In this document: positions 32,781 to 42,165 of the stretch, one piece after another
How the letters are laid out: every line of letters begins with the position of its first letter
Position numbering within the stretch: position 1 is the first letter of the stretch
From: Aurantimonas coralicida DSM 14790
GTDB lineage: Bacteria > Pseudomonadota > Alphaproteobacteria > Rhizobiales > Rhizobiaceae
Direction of reading: 5' to 3'
Assembly: GCF_000421645.1 (NCBI RefSeq)
Contig: NZ_ATXK01000003.1
Coordinates: 62,001-126,000 of the forward strand
DNA: 64,000 nt
The notes under the pieces: generated by a model
What the model was told of the DNA's origin: nothing
Seen by the model: only the letters and a program-made list of their open reading frames with translations
Databases searched by the model: none
Made by a program: the position numbers and the translations under genes

Positions 32781-34322
32781 TTACGACGGATGGGATTCGG
32801 CGGGATCGAACACCGGGCCGATGGGCGACAGCTCGATGCCGGGCCGCAGCCGGCGGAAGGGCAGGTCGGCCGGCGACAAAGGCATGGGCCCCGGCGCCGT
32901 GCAGGTCAGGATGGTCTCGGCGATCGGCGCGAAATCGGCGCGGAAATGCACCGAGCTCTTGTTGACGAGGATCGCCTCCTCCTCCGGTTCGATGCCGACG
33001 AAGCGGTACATCTCGCGGTCGGCCATCTGCGCCTTGGCCGAGGCGACGACGACGCGCACGCCGCCGATCCTCAGGCAGGCGGAGGGGCCGAGCCGCATGC
33101 GCGCGCCGCCGTAGAAGGCACCGGACGCGATCAGGTCGCCGTCGGACAGGGCGGTGACCTCGAAGGTCCCGGTGAAGGGCGTGTCGCCGGCAACGCCGTC
33201 GGCGCCGCCGAGGGTGATCTCGGCCGTCACGCCGACACCGGCCGCATGGGCGGCGGCCGCCGCCTTGGGATCGAAGATCACGCCGATCGCGGCGCGCTGC
33301 GCGTCGGCTTCGACCAGCGCCTTCAGCATGCCGGTGGTGTTGGAATCGCCGCCGGCACCGGGATTGTCCTGGGTGTCGGCAATGACGACCGGGCGCGTGG
33401 CGCTTGCCGCGATCCGCATCGCCTCGCGCACCCCGTCCAGGGGGGCGAAGGCCTTGCCGGCATAGGCGGAACGCGCGGCGGCGACCCTGGCGGCCAGGGC
33501 GTCCGCAGCGGCATCGGCCGCCGCCTGATCGGCGCCATAGGCGAGGACGGACGGGCCGCAATCGGCAAAGTCGGCGGCCGGAAAGCCGCAGAGATAGGAA
33601 ACGCTGGCAATGCCGCCCGTCTCCATCTCCGGCAGGCCGCAATAAAGCGTGGCGTTCGGCTCCATGCTGGTCGATTGCCAGGCGATGGGGATCAGGAAGG
33701 GGATCTGACGGAACGCCTTGGCGTGGCGCTGGCCGGCGAGCAGCGGGACCAACTGTTCGGCGGTACGGCGTCCGGTCTCGGCCATGTCGACATGGGGATA
33801 GGTGCGGTAGGCGACGAGGAGATCGGCCTCGGCGACCATCTGCGGCGTGACGTTGCCGTGCAGGTCGAGACTGGCGACCAGCGGCACATCGGGGCCGATG
33901 ACCCGGCGCACCCGCGCCAGAAGCTCGCCTTCGCCATCGTCGAGATGGGTGCAGACCATGGCGCCGTGGAGATCGAGATAGACCGCGTCGAGCGGCAGTG
34001 CGGCCTCGACCGCCGCGACGATGCGGGCGGCGATGGCCTCATAGGCGTCTTCGGTGACATGGGCGGAGGGCACCGCTGCGCACCACAGCGTTGGCACGAG
34101 GTGCCAGCCGCGTCGCTCGGCTTCGGTGACGAAGCCGCAGATGCCCATGTTGACGTCGCGCGTCGCCGCGATCATCCCCGGGCCCTCCGCCAGCGCCGGC
34201 CAGCCACCACCATGCTCGAAGGCGGCGTAGTCCGCTCTGGTCGGCGCGAACGTATTGGTCTCGTGCATGAACCCGCCGACCGCGATGCGCGGGGCGGGCG
34301 TCCCTGTGCTGTCGTCTGTCAT
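32781..34322 (-). CDS. M81 family metallopeptidase (MlrC-like)
   Basis: 513 residues. IAVGGFMHETNTFAPTRADY, DAVYLDLHGAMVCTHLDDGE and VASLDLHGNVTPQMV are hallmarks of the MlrC N-terminal domain (zinc ligands His/Asp), and DTQDNPGAGGDSNTTGMLKAL marks the C-terminal domain. MlrC completes microcystin breakdown in sphingomonads; most homologues act on unknown peptides or lactams. The ATG overlaps the stop of the ATPase gene (ATGA). A direct role in hydrolysing the imported ligand is likely. Confidence 0.92.
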   Translation of the reverse strand: MTDDSTGTPAPRIAVGGFMHETNTFAPTRADYAAFEHGGGWPALAEGPGMIAATRDVNMGICGFVTEAERRGWHLVPTLWCAAVPSAHVTEDAYEAIAARIVAAVEAALPLDAVYLDLHGAMVCTHLDDGEGELLARVRRVIGPDVPLVASLDLHGNVTPQMVAEADLLVAYRTYPHVDMAETGRRTAEQLVPLLAGQRHAKAFRQIPFLIPIAWQSTSMEPNATLYCGLPEMETGGIASVSYLCGFPAADFADCGPSVLAYGADQAAADAAADALAARVAAARSAYAGKAFAPLDGVREAMRIAASATRPVVIADTQDNPGAGGDSNTTGMLKALVEADAQRAAIGVIFDPKAAAAAHAAGVGVTAEITLGGADGVAGDTPFTGTFEVTALSDGDLIASGAFYGGARMRLGPSACLRIGGVRVVVASAKAQMADREMYRFVGIEPEEEAILVNKSSVHFRADFAPIAETILTCTAPGPMPLSPADLPFRRLRPGIELSPIGPVFDPAESHPS

Positions 34323-36010
34323 GCCGGCACGGTCGTGTCCCTGAAGCCCGCGGCGCCGGGTAGCGGGCGGAAGTTCGGAAAGTCCCAGTAGCGACCGGGG
34401 GCCGCGTCGATCAGCTCGCGCGTATAGGCCTCGCGCGGATTGCCCAGCACCTCGGCGGTCGGGCCGTATTCCACAACCCGGCCGCGCTGCATCACCACCA
34501 CCTCGTCGCAGATCTGCGCGGCGACGCGCAGGTCGTGGGTGATGAACAGGAGGGCGACGCCGAGCCGCGCCTGGATGTCGTCGAGAAGGTCGAGGACCTG
34601 GGCCTGCACCGACACGTCGAGGGCCGACACCGCCTCGTCGGCGACGAGAACGTCCGGCTCCATGGCGAGCGCCCGGGCGATGGCGATTCGCTGGCGCTGG
34701 CCGCCGGAAAACTGGTGCGGATGCCGATCGATGGCGTCCTTGGGCAGGCCGACGAGTTCCAGAAGCGTCTTCGCCTGCTCGCGCGCCTCGCGGGGCGGGG
34801 TGCCGTAGTTGATCGGCCCCTCGGTGATGCTGTCGCCCACCGTCAGCCGCGGATTGAGCGAGCGGTTGGGGTCCTGGAAGATCATCTGGATGCGCTTGCG
34901 CCACGGCCGCAGCGCCCGGCGCGACAGGCCCGAAATGTCGGAGCCGCGCAGGCGGATGCTGCCGGCGGTGGGCTCGATCAGCCGCATGACGCAGCGCGCC
35001 ACGGTCGACTTGCCCGAGCCGCTCTCGCCGACGATGCCGAGGGTGCGGCCACGCCCGAGGATCAGGTTGACGTCCCTGGCCGCGACGGTGCCCTCGCGTT
35101 TGCGGAACAGCGAGCCCTGGCTGTAGGTCATGCCGAGTTCGCTGGTCTCGAGCACGATCTCGCGGGAGGCCGCGGGGCGGGCGTCGCGCGGCCGCAGCGC
35201 CGGCACGGCGGTCAGGAGGTTGCGGGTATAGGGCTTGGTCGGGGCGGTGAGGATCGCCTGGATTGGCCCGGATTCCACGATCTCGCCGGCCCGCATGACG
35301 TAGACCCGGTCGGCGATGTCGGCGACGACGCCCATGTCGTGGGTGATGAACAGCACCGAGGTGCCGAGGCGCTCCTGGATCTCGCGGATCAGCTTCAGGA
35401 TCTGCTTCTGGGTGGTCACGTCGAGGGCGGTCGTCGGCTCGTCGGCGATCAGCAGCCTGGGTTCGAGGACGAGCGCCATGGCGATCATCACCCGCTGGCG
35501 CTGGCCGCCCGAGAGCTGGTGCGGGTAGGAGCGGCACATGCGCTCCACATCCGGCAGATGGACGAGCGAGAGAATGTCGCGAATGCGCGTCCGGCGATCG
35601 GCGGTGCCCATGCTGGCATGGGCGCTCAGCACCTCCTCCAGCTGGCTCTCGACGGTCATCACCGGGTTGAGCGCCGTCATCGGCTCCTGGAAGATCATCG
35701 ACATGCGGGTGGCGCGCAGCTGGCGCAGCCGCGTCGGGCTGGCGGTCAGCACATCCTCGCCCTCGACGAGGATACGGCCCGAGCGGGCGGTGAGCGCCCC
35801 CTTCGGCAACAGCCCCATCGTGGCCAGCGACGTCACCGACTTGCCGGAGCCGCTTTCGCCGACGAGGCAGACGGTCTCGCCGGCGCCGACGCGCAGCGAG
35901 ATGCCGTCGAGGATCGGGGCCGGCGCACGGCCGCGTGTGGTGACGACGAGATCCTCGACGACGAGCACGTCGCCGCTGCTCGCGGCGGCGGGGTGGGCGT
36001 GGTCGCTCAT
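34319..36010 (-). CDS. Fused dipeptide-type ABC transporter ATPase (DppD-DppF)
   Basis: 563 residues with two complete ATPase domains. Domain 1 (residues about 15-265): Walker A GESGSGKS, signature LSGGQRQ, Walker [13 protein letters not shown]. Domain 2 (about 285-545): Walker A GESGSGKS, signature FSGGQRQ, Walker [13 protein letters not shown]. Each is followed by an oligopeptide-type C-terminal extension. The fusion supplies both motor subunits for the DppB/DppC permeases. ATGA overlaps link it to both neighbours. Confidence 0.95.
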   Translation of the reverse strand: MSDHAHPAAASSGDVLVVEDLVVTTRGRAPAPILDGISLRVGAGETVCLVGESGSGKSVTSLATMGLLPKGALTARSGRILVEGEDVLTASPTRLRQLRATRMSMIFQEPMTALNPVMTVESQLEEVLSAHASMGTADRRTRIRDILSLVHLPDVERMCRSYPHQLSGGQRQRVMIAMALVLEPRLLIADEPTTALDVTTQKQILKLIREIQERLGTSVLFITHDMGVVADIADRVYVMRAGEIVESGPIQAILTAPTKPYTRNLLTAVPALRPRDARPAASREIVLETSELGMTYSQGSLFRKREGTVAARDVNLILGRGRTLGIVGESGSGKSTVARCVMRLIEPTAGSIRLRGSDISGLSRRALRPWRKRIQMIFQDPNRSLNPRLTVGDSITEGPINYGTPPREAREQAKTLLELVGLPKDAIDRHPHQFSGGQRQRIAIARALAMEPDVLVADEAVSALDVSVQAQVLDLLDDIQARLGVALLFITHDLRVAAQICDEVVVMQRGRVVEYGPTAEVLGNPREAYTRELIDAAPGRYWDFPNFRPLPGAAGFRDTTVPA

Positions 36011-36903
36011 CAGGCCTCCCTCTTCTTGCCGAGGCGCGGGTCCATGACGTCGCGGGCGGTGTCGCCGAGAATGTTGATCGACAGGATGGCCAGCGACAGG
36101 AACAGGCCCGGCCAGAAGATCAGCGACGGCTTGAGCTGGAAGTAGAGCCGGCCCTCCGACATGATGTTGCCCCAGGACGGCGTCTCGGTGCCGATGCCGG
36201 CTCCCAGGAACGACAGGATCGCCTCGGTCAGGATCGCCGAGGCGCAGACATAGGTGCCCTGGACGATCAGCGGCGCGATGGTGTTGGGCGTCAGGTGCCG
36301 CCACATGATCTTCGGCAGGCTGGAGCCGACCGCGATGGCGGCCTCGACATAGGGCTCCTCGCGCGCCGACAGGACGACCGAGCGCACCAGCCGCACGACC
36401 CGCGGGATTTCCGGAATGGTGATGGCGATGAGCACTGTCCAGAGGCTGGAGCCGGCCAGCGACACGATGGCGATGGCGAGGAGCACACTGGGGATCGCCA
36501 TCAGGCCGTCCATGATCCGCATCAGGATGGCGTCGAGCCAGCGGAAGAAGCCCGAGATCAGGCCAAGCGGCAGGCCGATCAGCACCGCCACGAGGGCCGC
36601 GCCGATGCCGACGATCAGCGAGACGCGGGCGCCGTAGAGCGTGCGCGAGAAGACGTCGCGGCCATAGGCGTCGGTGCCGAAGGGATGGGTGGCGCTGGCG
36701 CCTGCCAGCCGTTCCATCGGGTTCATGGCGATCGGGTCGAAGGGCGCTATGACCGGCGCCAAAAGCGCGCCGATGACGATGACCGCCAGGCAGATCGCGG
36801 CGAGGGTCGGCGCAAAGCGCAGATCCGCCAGTTCGATCCGCGGCAGGAAGCGGCGCTTGATGACCGGCTCGGCAATCGGGGGCAGGGTGTCTCTCCTCGC
36901 CAT
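36010..36903 (-). CDS. Dipeptide-type ABC transporter permease (DppC family)
   Basis: 297 residues, about six membrane helices. The N-terminal OppC-type cap is followed by FGTDAYGRDVFSRTLYGARVSL, the classic DppC signature in two parts, and the EAA loop (EEPYVEAAIAVGSS). The C-terminus ends with PRLGKKREA. Forms a heterodimer with the preceding DppB. Start and stop overlap both neighbours. Confidence 0.94.
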   Translation of the reverse strand: MARRDTLPPIAEPVIKRRFLPRIELADLRFAPTLAAICLAVIVIGALLAPVIAPFDPIAMNPMERLAGASATHPFGTDAYGRDVFSRTLYGARVSLIVGIGAALVAVLIGLPLGLISGFFRWLDAILMRIMDGLMAIPSVLLAIAIVSLAGSSLWTVLIAITIPEIPRVVRLVRSVVLSAREEPYVEAAIAVGSSLPKIMWRHLTPNTIAPLIVQGTYVCASAILTEAILSFLGAGIGTETPSWGNIMSEGRLYFQLKPSLIFWPGLFLSLAILSINILGDTARDVMDPRLGKKREA

Positions 36904-37844
36904 CAGTATCGGATCCTCGGGTCCATGAACGCGTAGGAGATGTCGATCAGGAGGTTGATCACCACGTAGATGCCGCTGGTCAGGAGGATCAGCGCCTGGA
37001 TCACCGGGTAGTCGCGGGCAAGGATGGCATCGACGGTCAGTCGCCCCAGGCCGGGAATGTTGAAGACGCTTTCGGTGACGACGACGCCGGAGATCATCAG
37101 CGCGAAACCGGTGCCGACGACGGTGAGGATCGGCACGGCGGCGTTGCGCAGGGCGTGGCGGAACAGGACGATCCGCTCCGACAGGCCCTTGGCCCGGGCG
37201 GTGCGCACATAATCCTCGTCGAGAACGTCCAGCATCGCGGCGCGGGTCATGCGGGCGATCAGCGCGATGTAGATCGTCGCCAGGGTGAAGGCCGGCAGGA
37301 TGATGCGCGCAAGGAACGGCCCGACGCCGTCGAAGATGCTCTTGAAGCCCTGGACCGGGAGAAGTTTCAGGTCGATGGCGAAGATCTGGATGAAGATGTA
37401 GCCGGTGACGAAGACCGGAATCGAGAAGCCGAGCACCGAGATCGCCATGATGACGTTGTCGGTGAGCGTGCCGTGGCGCCAGGCGGCGAGGACGCCCATC
37501 GGGATCGACAGGAGAAGCGTGATCGCCATGGTCACGAGGGCGAGGCTGAGTGTCGGCTCCAGCCGCTGGCCGATCAGGGTCAGGACCGGCGTGCGCGAGA
37601 TCAGCGAGCGGCCGAAATCGCCGCTCAGCAACTGGCCGCTCCAGGTGATGAACTGGGTCACCAGCGGCTCGTTGAGGCCGAGGCTCTGGCGGATCTGGGC
37701 GAGCTGTTCGGGGGTCGCCATGTCGCCGGCGATGATGGCGGCCGGGTCGCCCGGCGTCAGCCGCAACAAGAGGAAGACGAACAGCGCCACGACGATCAGC
37801 ACCGGCACGGAGGCCAGGACGCGGCGGAAGATGTAGGCGAGCAT
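36903..37844 (-). CDS. Dipeptide-type ABC transporter permease (DppB family)
   Basis: 313 residues with six membrane segments. MLAYIFRRVLASVPVLIVVA and LLRLTPGDPAAIIAGD open the protein as in DppB/OppB; the EAA loop is near DEDYVRTARAKGLSERIV, followed by the conserved LRNAAVPILTVVG. It forms the membrane channel with DppC. An 83-base gap with a strong hairpin separates it from dppA. Confidence 0.94.
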   Translation of the reverse strand: MLAYIFRRVLASVPVLIVVALFVFLLLRLTPGDPAAIIAGDMATPEQLAQIRQSLGLNEPLVTQFITWSGQLLSGDFGRSLISRTPVLTLIGQRLEPTLSLALVTMAITLLLSIPMGVLAAWRHGTLTDNVIMAISVLGFSIPVFVTGYIFIQIFAIDLKLLPVQGFKSIFDGVGPFLARIILPAFTLATIYIALIARMTRAAMLDVLDEDYVRTARAKGLSERIVLFRHALRNAAVPILTVVGTGFALMISGVVVTESVFNIPGLGRLTVDAILARDYPVIQALILLTSGIYVVINLLIDISYAFMDPRIRY

Positions 37845-37885
37845 GGGTCGAGCCTCGCGGCGCAGGACGCTGCAGAAGGGAACGG

Positions 37886-37917
37886 GTGACGCCGCGCCGT
37901 CAGCGACGCGGCGTCAC
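37886..37917 (-). repeat. Intercistronic hairpin between dppA and dppB
   Basis: A perfect 11-bp stem GTGACGCCGCG / CGCGGCGTCAC with a 10-base loop, 11 bases after the dppA stop. No T-run follows. It is the strongest of the four binding-protein/permease junction hairpins in the window. Confidence 0.75.
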
Positions 37918-37927
37918 GGGCATGGCG

Positions 37928-39541
37928 TCAGTCGGTCTTCTGGACGTTCCAGAACACCGGAACCGGCATCTTCATGACATCGGTCAGCTTGTTGGAGATC
38001 GTCGTCGGGATCCGGTACTCGCCGACCGGGATGTAGTTGACGACGTCATAGGCGTGAGCCTGGATGTCCTCGGCGATCTTCTTGCGCTCGGCCTCGTCGC
38101 CGGCCTTGGCGAAGGCGACGCGCAGCTCCTCCAGCTTCGGATCGTCCGGCCAGCCGAACCAGGCCGCTTCCTTGCCGCCGCCGTTCAGCATCGGATTGTT
38201 GAGCGGGCTCCACACCTCCGGGATGATCCAGTTGGTGAAGAACATGTTCCAGCCGCCGTCCGCGGGCGCGGCCTGGCTGGCGCGGCGGGTCACGAGGGTC
38301 TGCCAGTCCATCGGCTGCATGTCGACGGTGAAGCCGGCCTGGCGCAGGAGCTGGGCGGCGACCACCGGCTGCGGGCCGACGGAGCCGACATCGGTCGGCT
38401 GCATCAGGACGACCGGCGTGCCGTCATAGCCGGCCTCGTCGAGCATCTTCTTGGCGACCTCGGGCTGCGGGCCCTTCATGATCAGCTCGTCGCCGGCCTC
38501 GGTCGCGAAGGGCGTGTTGCAGCCATACATCGAGCCGCAGGTGTCCTGGTATTCCGGATTGCCGACGAGCGCGGCAAGGATCGGCTCCTGGCCGAGCGCC
38601 GCCATGGCAGCACGCCGGATCTCGACATTGTCGAAGGGCGGGTAGAGCCAGTTGAGCCGGCCCATGGTCTGGTAGCCGTAATCGGCGAGGGTCATCACCG
38701 TCAGCTCGGGATTGCCCTGCAGCAGCGGCAGGAGATCGGTCGGCGTCTGCTCGATATAGTCGATCTCGCCGCCATTGATGGCGTTCACCGCGGTCTGGGC
38801 GTCCGGCATGACCACCCAGGTCACGCGGTCGACATTCACCACCTTGCCGCCGGCGGTCCAGCTCGGCGCCTCGTCGCGCGGCACATAGTCGGGGTTCTTG
38901 TCGTAGACGGCGCGCACGCCGGGTTCGAACTCGGCCTCGACGAAGGTGAACGGGCCGGAGCCGGTATAGTCGGTGATCGCCTCGCCTGAGGGCGTCTGGG
39001 CGACGCGCTCCGGCATGATGAAGGACGGCAGGCCCGACGGCTTGGCGATCAGTTCGAGGACGTAGGAGAACGGCTCGGACAGGGTCAGGACGGCGGTCTT
39101 GTCGTCCTTGGCCTCGAGGCTCTCGACATATTTGAACATCATCTGGGCGCCGCCGTCGCGCTCGCCCCAGCGCTTCAGCGAGGCGACGACGTCGGCCGCC
39201 GTCACCGGTTCCCCGTCATGCCATTTCAGGCCGTCGCGCAGGGTGAAGGTGTAGGTGAGCTTGTCGTCGGAGATCTCCCAGCTGGCCATCTGCGGCTGCG
39301 GCTTCAGGCTCTCGTCCATGCCCAGAAGCGTGTCGTAGATCATGTAGCCGTGGTTGCGCGTGATGTGCGCCGTGGTGATCACGGGGTCGAGGACGCGGAT
39401 GCCCGAATGCATCACGGCGCGAATTTCCTGGGCGGCGGCGGGGCCGCCGGCAAGGCCCGTCATGGCGACGACTGAGGCGAGCAGGGCGGATCGGATCGCC
39501 CGGGTTGGTCGGAAGGTGGAAGCGGCAGAGAAGAAGGACAT
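37928..39541 (-). CDS. Peptide ABC transporter substrate-binding protein (family 5)
   Basis: 537 residues with an N-terminal signal (cleavage near AAA-QE, residue 38) and the SBP_bac_5 fold; YTFTLRDGLKWHDGEPVTAA is the characteristic segment. It differs from classic DppA in that the first strand reads IRVLDPVITTAHITRNHGYM, typical of the glutathione/oligopeptide-like rhizobial receptors. The cluster context suggests modified peptides as ligand. ATG at 39541 is preferred over a TTG just before. Confidence 0.93.
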   Translation of the reverse strand: MSFFSAASTFRPTRAIRSALLASVVAMTGLAGGPAAAQEIRAVMHSGIRVLDPVITTAHITRNHGYMIYDTLLGMDESLKPQPQMASWEISDDKLTYTFTLRDGLKWHDGEPVTAADVVASLKRWGERDGGAQMMFKYVESLEAKDDKTAVLTLSEPFSYVLELIAKPSGLPSFIMPERVAQTPSGEAITDYTGSGPFTFVEAEFEPGVRAVYDKNPDYVPRDEAPSWTAGGKVVNVDRVTWVVMPDAQTAVNAINGGEIDYIEQTPTDLLPLLQGNPELTVMTLADYGYQTMGRLNWLYPPFDNVEIRRAAMAALGQEPILAALVGNPEYQDTCGSMYGCNTPFATEAGDELIMKGPQPEVAKKMLDEAGYDGTPVVLMQPTDVGSVGPQPVVAAQLLRQAGFTVDMQPMDWQTLVTRRASQAAPADGGWNMFFTNWIIPEVWSPLNNPMLNGGGKEAAWFGWPDDPKLEELRVAFAKAGDEAERKKIAEDIQAHAYDVVNYIPVGEYRIPTTISNKLTDVMKMPVPVFWNVQKTD

Positions 39542-39589
39542 CAATGCGTCTCCGAAGGGTAGGGCTCGGGGGCCGGGACATCTCCGCCC

Positions 39590-39608
39590 GTTATCGCATG
39601 CCGATAAC
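39590..39608. promoter_or_regulatory. Palindrome in the dppA/IclR divergent gap
   Basis: GTTATCG-CATGC-CGATAAC, perfect 7-base arms, about 50 bases upstream of the dppA start codon and downstream of its promoter. It may be an additional operator or roadblock site. Confidence 0.45.
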
Positions 39609-39625
39609 CGTTTGCGGATTGTGGT

Positions 39626-39655
39626 ATCGTAGGAACACGGCTACGATTCAGTCAA
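39626..39655 (-). promoter_or_regulatory. Promoter of the dpp-peptidase operon with IclR-type operator
   Basis: On the minus strand -35 TTGACT (39650-39655), 18-base spacer, -10 TACGAT (39626-39631). The spacer and -10 are covered by ATCGTAG-N8-CTACGAT (39626-39647), a perfect 7-base-arm palindrome. The divergent IclR regulator is the natural binder. Confidence 0.6.
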
Positions 39656-39689
39656 CACTCCGAATTGATCAAATAGTGTGCAGCGCAGC

Positions 39690-40457
39690 ATGCCGGCAGA
39701 CCGGGAAGTTCAAAGGGACGGCCACTTCGTTGCCTCGCTCGGCAAGGCGATGACCCTTCTGGAGGCCTTCGCGCCCGAGCGTTCGCGCATGGGCCTGACC
39801 GAATTGGCCGAGGCGACCGGGCTTGACCGCAGCAGCGTTCAGCGTCTGGTCACCACCTTCACCCGTCTGGGCTATCTCGACAAGGACCCGACCACCCGTC
39901 GCTACAGTCCCTCGATCCGGATGACCGAGCTCGCCAACGCCTATTTCTGGTCGCAGGAGCTGGTCCATACGGCGATGCCCAAGCTGATCGACCTGCACCA
40001 GTCGCTGGGCGAAACCATCAATTTCTCGCGCATCGACGGGCCCGACATCGTCTACATTGTTCGCTTGCCCAGCGCCCGCACGAGCTTCGGCGCCTCCATC
40101 GTTGGACGCCGGGTTCCTGCCCTGAACACCTCAAGCGGCCGGGTGATGCTGTCGCGCCTCGGCGCCGAGACCCGCCGCCGCTGCGTCGAGGAATGGCCGA
40201 TGCGGCGGTTCACGCCTGCGACGGTGATGGACCGCGGTGCCGTCGGCGCCCTCGTCGAGGCGGCGGCCGAAACCGGCTACTCCATCGCCGAGAACGAGGT
40301 GCAGATGAACGAGCTCGGCGTCGCCGTGGCCGTCGGCCGCGACCCGCAGACCGGCGGGGCGATCCATTGCTCGGTCAGCGGCACCGCCTGGACCCGCGAT
40401 CGGCTGGAGGCCGAGATCATCCCACCCTTGCTCGATGCCGCCAACGGCGTCGGCTGA
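39690..40457 (+). CDS. IclR family transcriptional regulator
   Basis: 255 residues from the ATG at 39690 (a GTG at 39678 is also open). The winged helix MGLTELAEATGLDRSSVQRL is at residues about 30-60; the C-terminal GAF-like effector domain includes LNTSSGRVMLSRL and the GGAIHCSVSGTAWT end segment. Effectors of this family are often small acids. It is divergent from the dpp-peptidase operon and upstream of the gamma-glutamyltransferase-like gene, and probably controls both. Confidence 0.9.
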   Translation: MPADREVQRDGHFVASLGKAMTLLEAFAPERSRMGLTELAEATGLDRSSVQRLVTTFTRLGYLDKDPTTRRYSPSIRMTELANAYFWSQELVHTAMPKLIDLHQSLGETINFSRIDGPDIVYIVRLPSARTSFGASIVGRRVPALNTSSGRVMLSRLGAETRRRCVEEWPMRRFTPATVMDRGAVGALVEAAAETGYSIAENEVQMNELGVAVAVGRDPQTGGAIHCSVSGTAWTRDRLEAEIIPPLLDAANGVG

Positions 40458-40546
40458 CCGGCGCCCGCATGTCGAACGGCCGCGGCCGCAACACCGCGCC
40501 CGTCCCGTCCTGCCCATGCACCACTCACCCGTATCCGGGGACGTCC

Positions 40547-42121
40547 ATGACCAATTTCTCCCGCTCCCAGATCGTCAGCAAGCCGGCCCGGATGTCGCAG
40601 ACCGGCATCGTCGCGGCCCAGCATCGCCGGGTCGCGGAACTCGGCGCACAGGTTCTGGCGGCCGGCGGCGACGCCCTCGACGCGGCGACCGCCGTCTCCT
40701 TCGGCATGGGGGTGCTGGAGCCTTGGATGAGCGGCCCGGCCGGCGGCGGCGCGATGATGGTGTGGCGCGCCGGCGAGGCGAAACCCTACGCGGTTTATTA
40801 CGGCATGCGCGCGCCCGCCGGGCTCGACCCGGCGGCGTTTCCGCTGGCCGGGGTAGGCCGGGCGAGTGACCTCTTTCCCTGGAAGCGGGTGGTCGGCGAT
40901 CGCAATATCGAGGGCGCGACGGCGGTGGCGGTGCCGGGTGTCGTCGACGGCATCGGCATCGCCCATGCCCGCTGGGGGCGCATGCCCTGGCACGATCTCG
41001 TCCAGCCGGCGGCGGCGATGGCCCGCGAGGGGCTGAAGATCGACTGGTACGCCGGCCTGATGATCGCCTCGGCGGCGCGTTCGCTGGCGCGCGATCCGGA
41101 CGCGGCGGCGCTGTTCCTGGAGGACGGGGTCTGGCCGCCGGTCGGCGGCTGGACGGCGCTGACCGATATCCGCCTGGCCATGGGCCGGATGGCCGACACG
41201 CTGGATGCGATCGCCCGCAACGGGCCGCGCGAGATGCACGAGGGCGACGTCGCCCGCGAACTCGCCCGCGACGTCGCCGACAAGGGCGGATCGCTGACCT
41301 ATGCGGATCTGGCGGCCTATCGTGCCGAGATCCAGACGCCGCTGCCCTTCGCGGCGCCAGGTGGCCGGCTGCACGTGACGCAGGAACTGACGGCGGGGCC
41401 GACGCTGGCCGATGCCTTTGCGCGCTACGCGGCGGCGGGATCCTTCGCCGGGCCCGGCGACGAACTGGCGGCGACGGCGGATGCGCTGTCCGGGGCCTAT
41501 TCGGATCGCCTGGCGCGGATGGGCGACCACGACAGCCCCGCCGCGCCCGGCTCGACGACGCATTTTTCCATCGTCGACCGGCACGGCAACATGGTCGCGA
41601 TGACCCAGACGCTGCTGTCGGTCTTCGGGTCGCGGGTGGTCTCGCCTTCGACCGGACTGCTTCTGAACAACGGCATCATGTGGTTCGATCCCGAACAGGG
41701 CGGGCCGAACGCGCTCGCCGGCGGCAAGCGCTGCCTGATGAATGTCTGCCCGATTCTCGGCGAAAGCGGAGACACGCGGTTTGCCCTCGGTGCCTCGGGC
41801 GGACGCAAGATCCTGCCGGCCGTGTTCCAGCTTGCCCGCCACATGCTGACCGGAGGCGACCTCGACGCCGCCTTCCACGCGCCGCGCATCGACGTGTCGG
41901 GCGGCGATATGGTGATCGCCGACGAGGCGATCCCGGACGCCGATCTCGCGTCCCTGCGGCGAGCCCACCGGGTCGAGACCGTGCCGCGGACGGTCTTTCC
42001 CTATGCCTTCGCCTGTCCCTCCGGCGTGGCGCGGCAGGGGGCGACCAACTGGGGCGCCACCGAGATCGTCTCGCCCTGGGGCGACGCGGTCGCCGAAGAG
42101 GATGTCGCGGCCACCGCGTAG
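40547..42121 (+). CDS. Gamma-glutamyltransferase family protein
   Basis: 524 residues, Ntn-hydrolase of the gamma-glutamyltransferase/acylase family. The autoprocessing and nucleophile Thr is in PGSTTHFSIVDRHGNMVAM; the N-terminal part has the GGDALDAATAVSF and PAGGGAMMVW motifs. The C-terminal half has LNNGIMWFDP where classical GGTs have the lid segment. No signal peptide is visible, so it is probably cytosolic. It may remove gamma-glutamyl groups from imported peptides. ATG at 40547; the open frame extends upstream without a plausible sequence. Confidence 0.9.
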   Translation: MTNFSRSQIVSKPARMSQTGIVAAQHRRVAELGAQVLAAGGDALDAATAVSFGMGVLEPWMSGPAGGGAMMVWRAGEAKPYAVYYGMRAPAGLDPAAFPLAGVGRASDLFPWKRVVGDRNIEGATAVAVPGVVDGIGIAHARWGRMPWHDLVQPAAAMAREGLKIDWYAGLMIASAARSLARDPDAAALFLEDGVWPPVGGWTALTDIRLAMGRMADTLDAIARNGPREMHEGDVARELARDVADKGGSLTYADLAAYRAEIQTPLPFAAPGGRLHVTQELTAGPTLADAFARYAAAGSFAGPGDELAATADALSGAYSDRLARMGDHDSPAAPGSTTHFSIVDRHGNMVAMTQTLLSVFGSRVVSPSTGLLLNNGIMWFDPEQGGPNALAGGKRCLMNVCPILGESGDTRFALGASGGRKILPAVFQLARHMLTGGDLDAAFHAPRIDVSGGDMVIADEAIPDADLASLRRAHRVETVPRTVFPYAFACPSGVARQGATNWGATEIVSPWGDAVAEEDVAATA

Positions 42122-42165
42122 CGCCGGGCGCCGCACGGGCCGGAGCGCCGCATCGGGGGGTGTCG

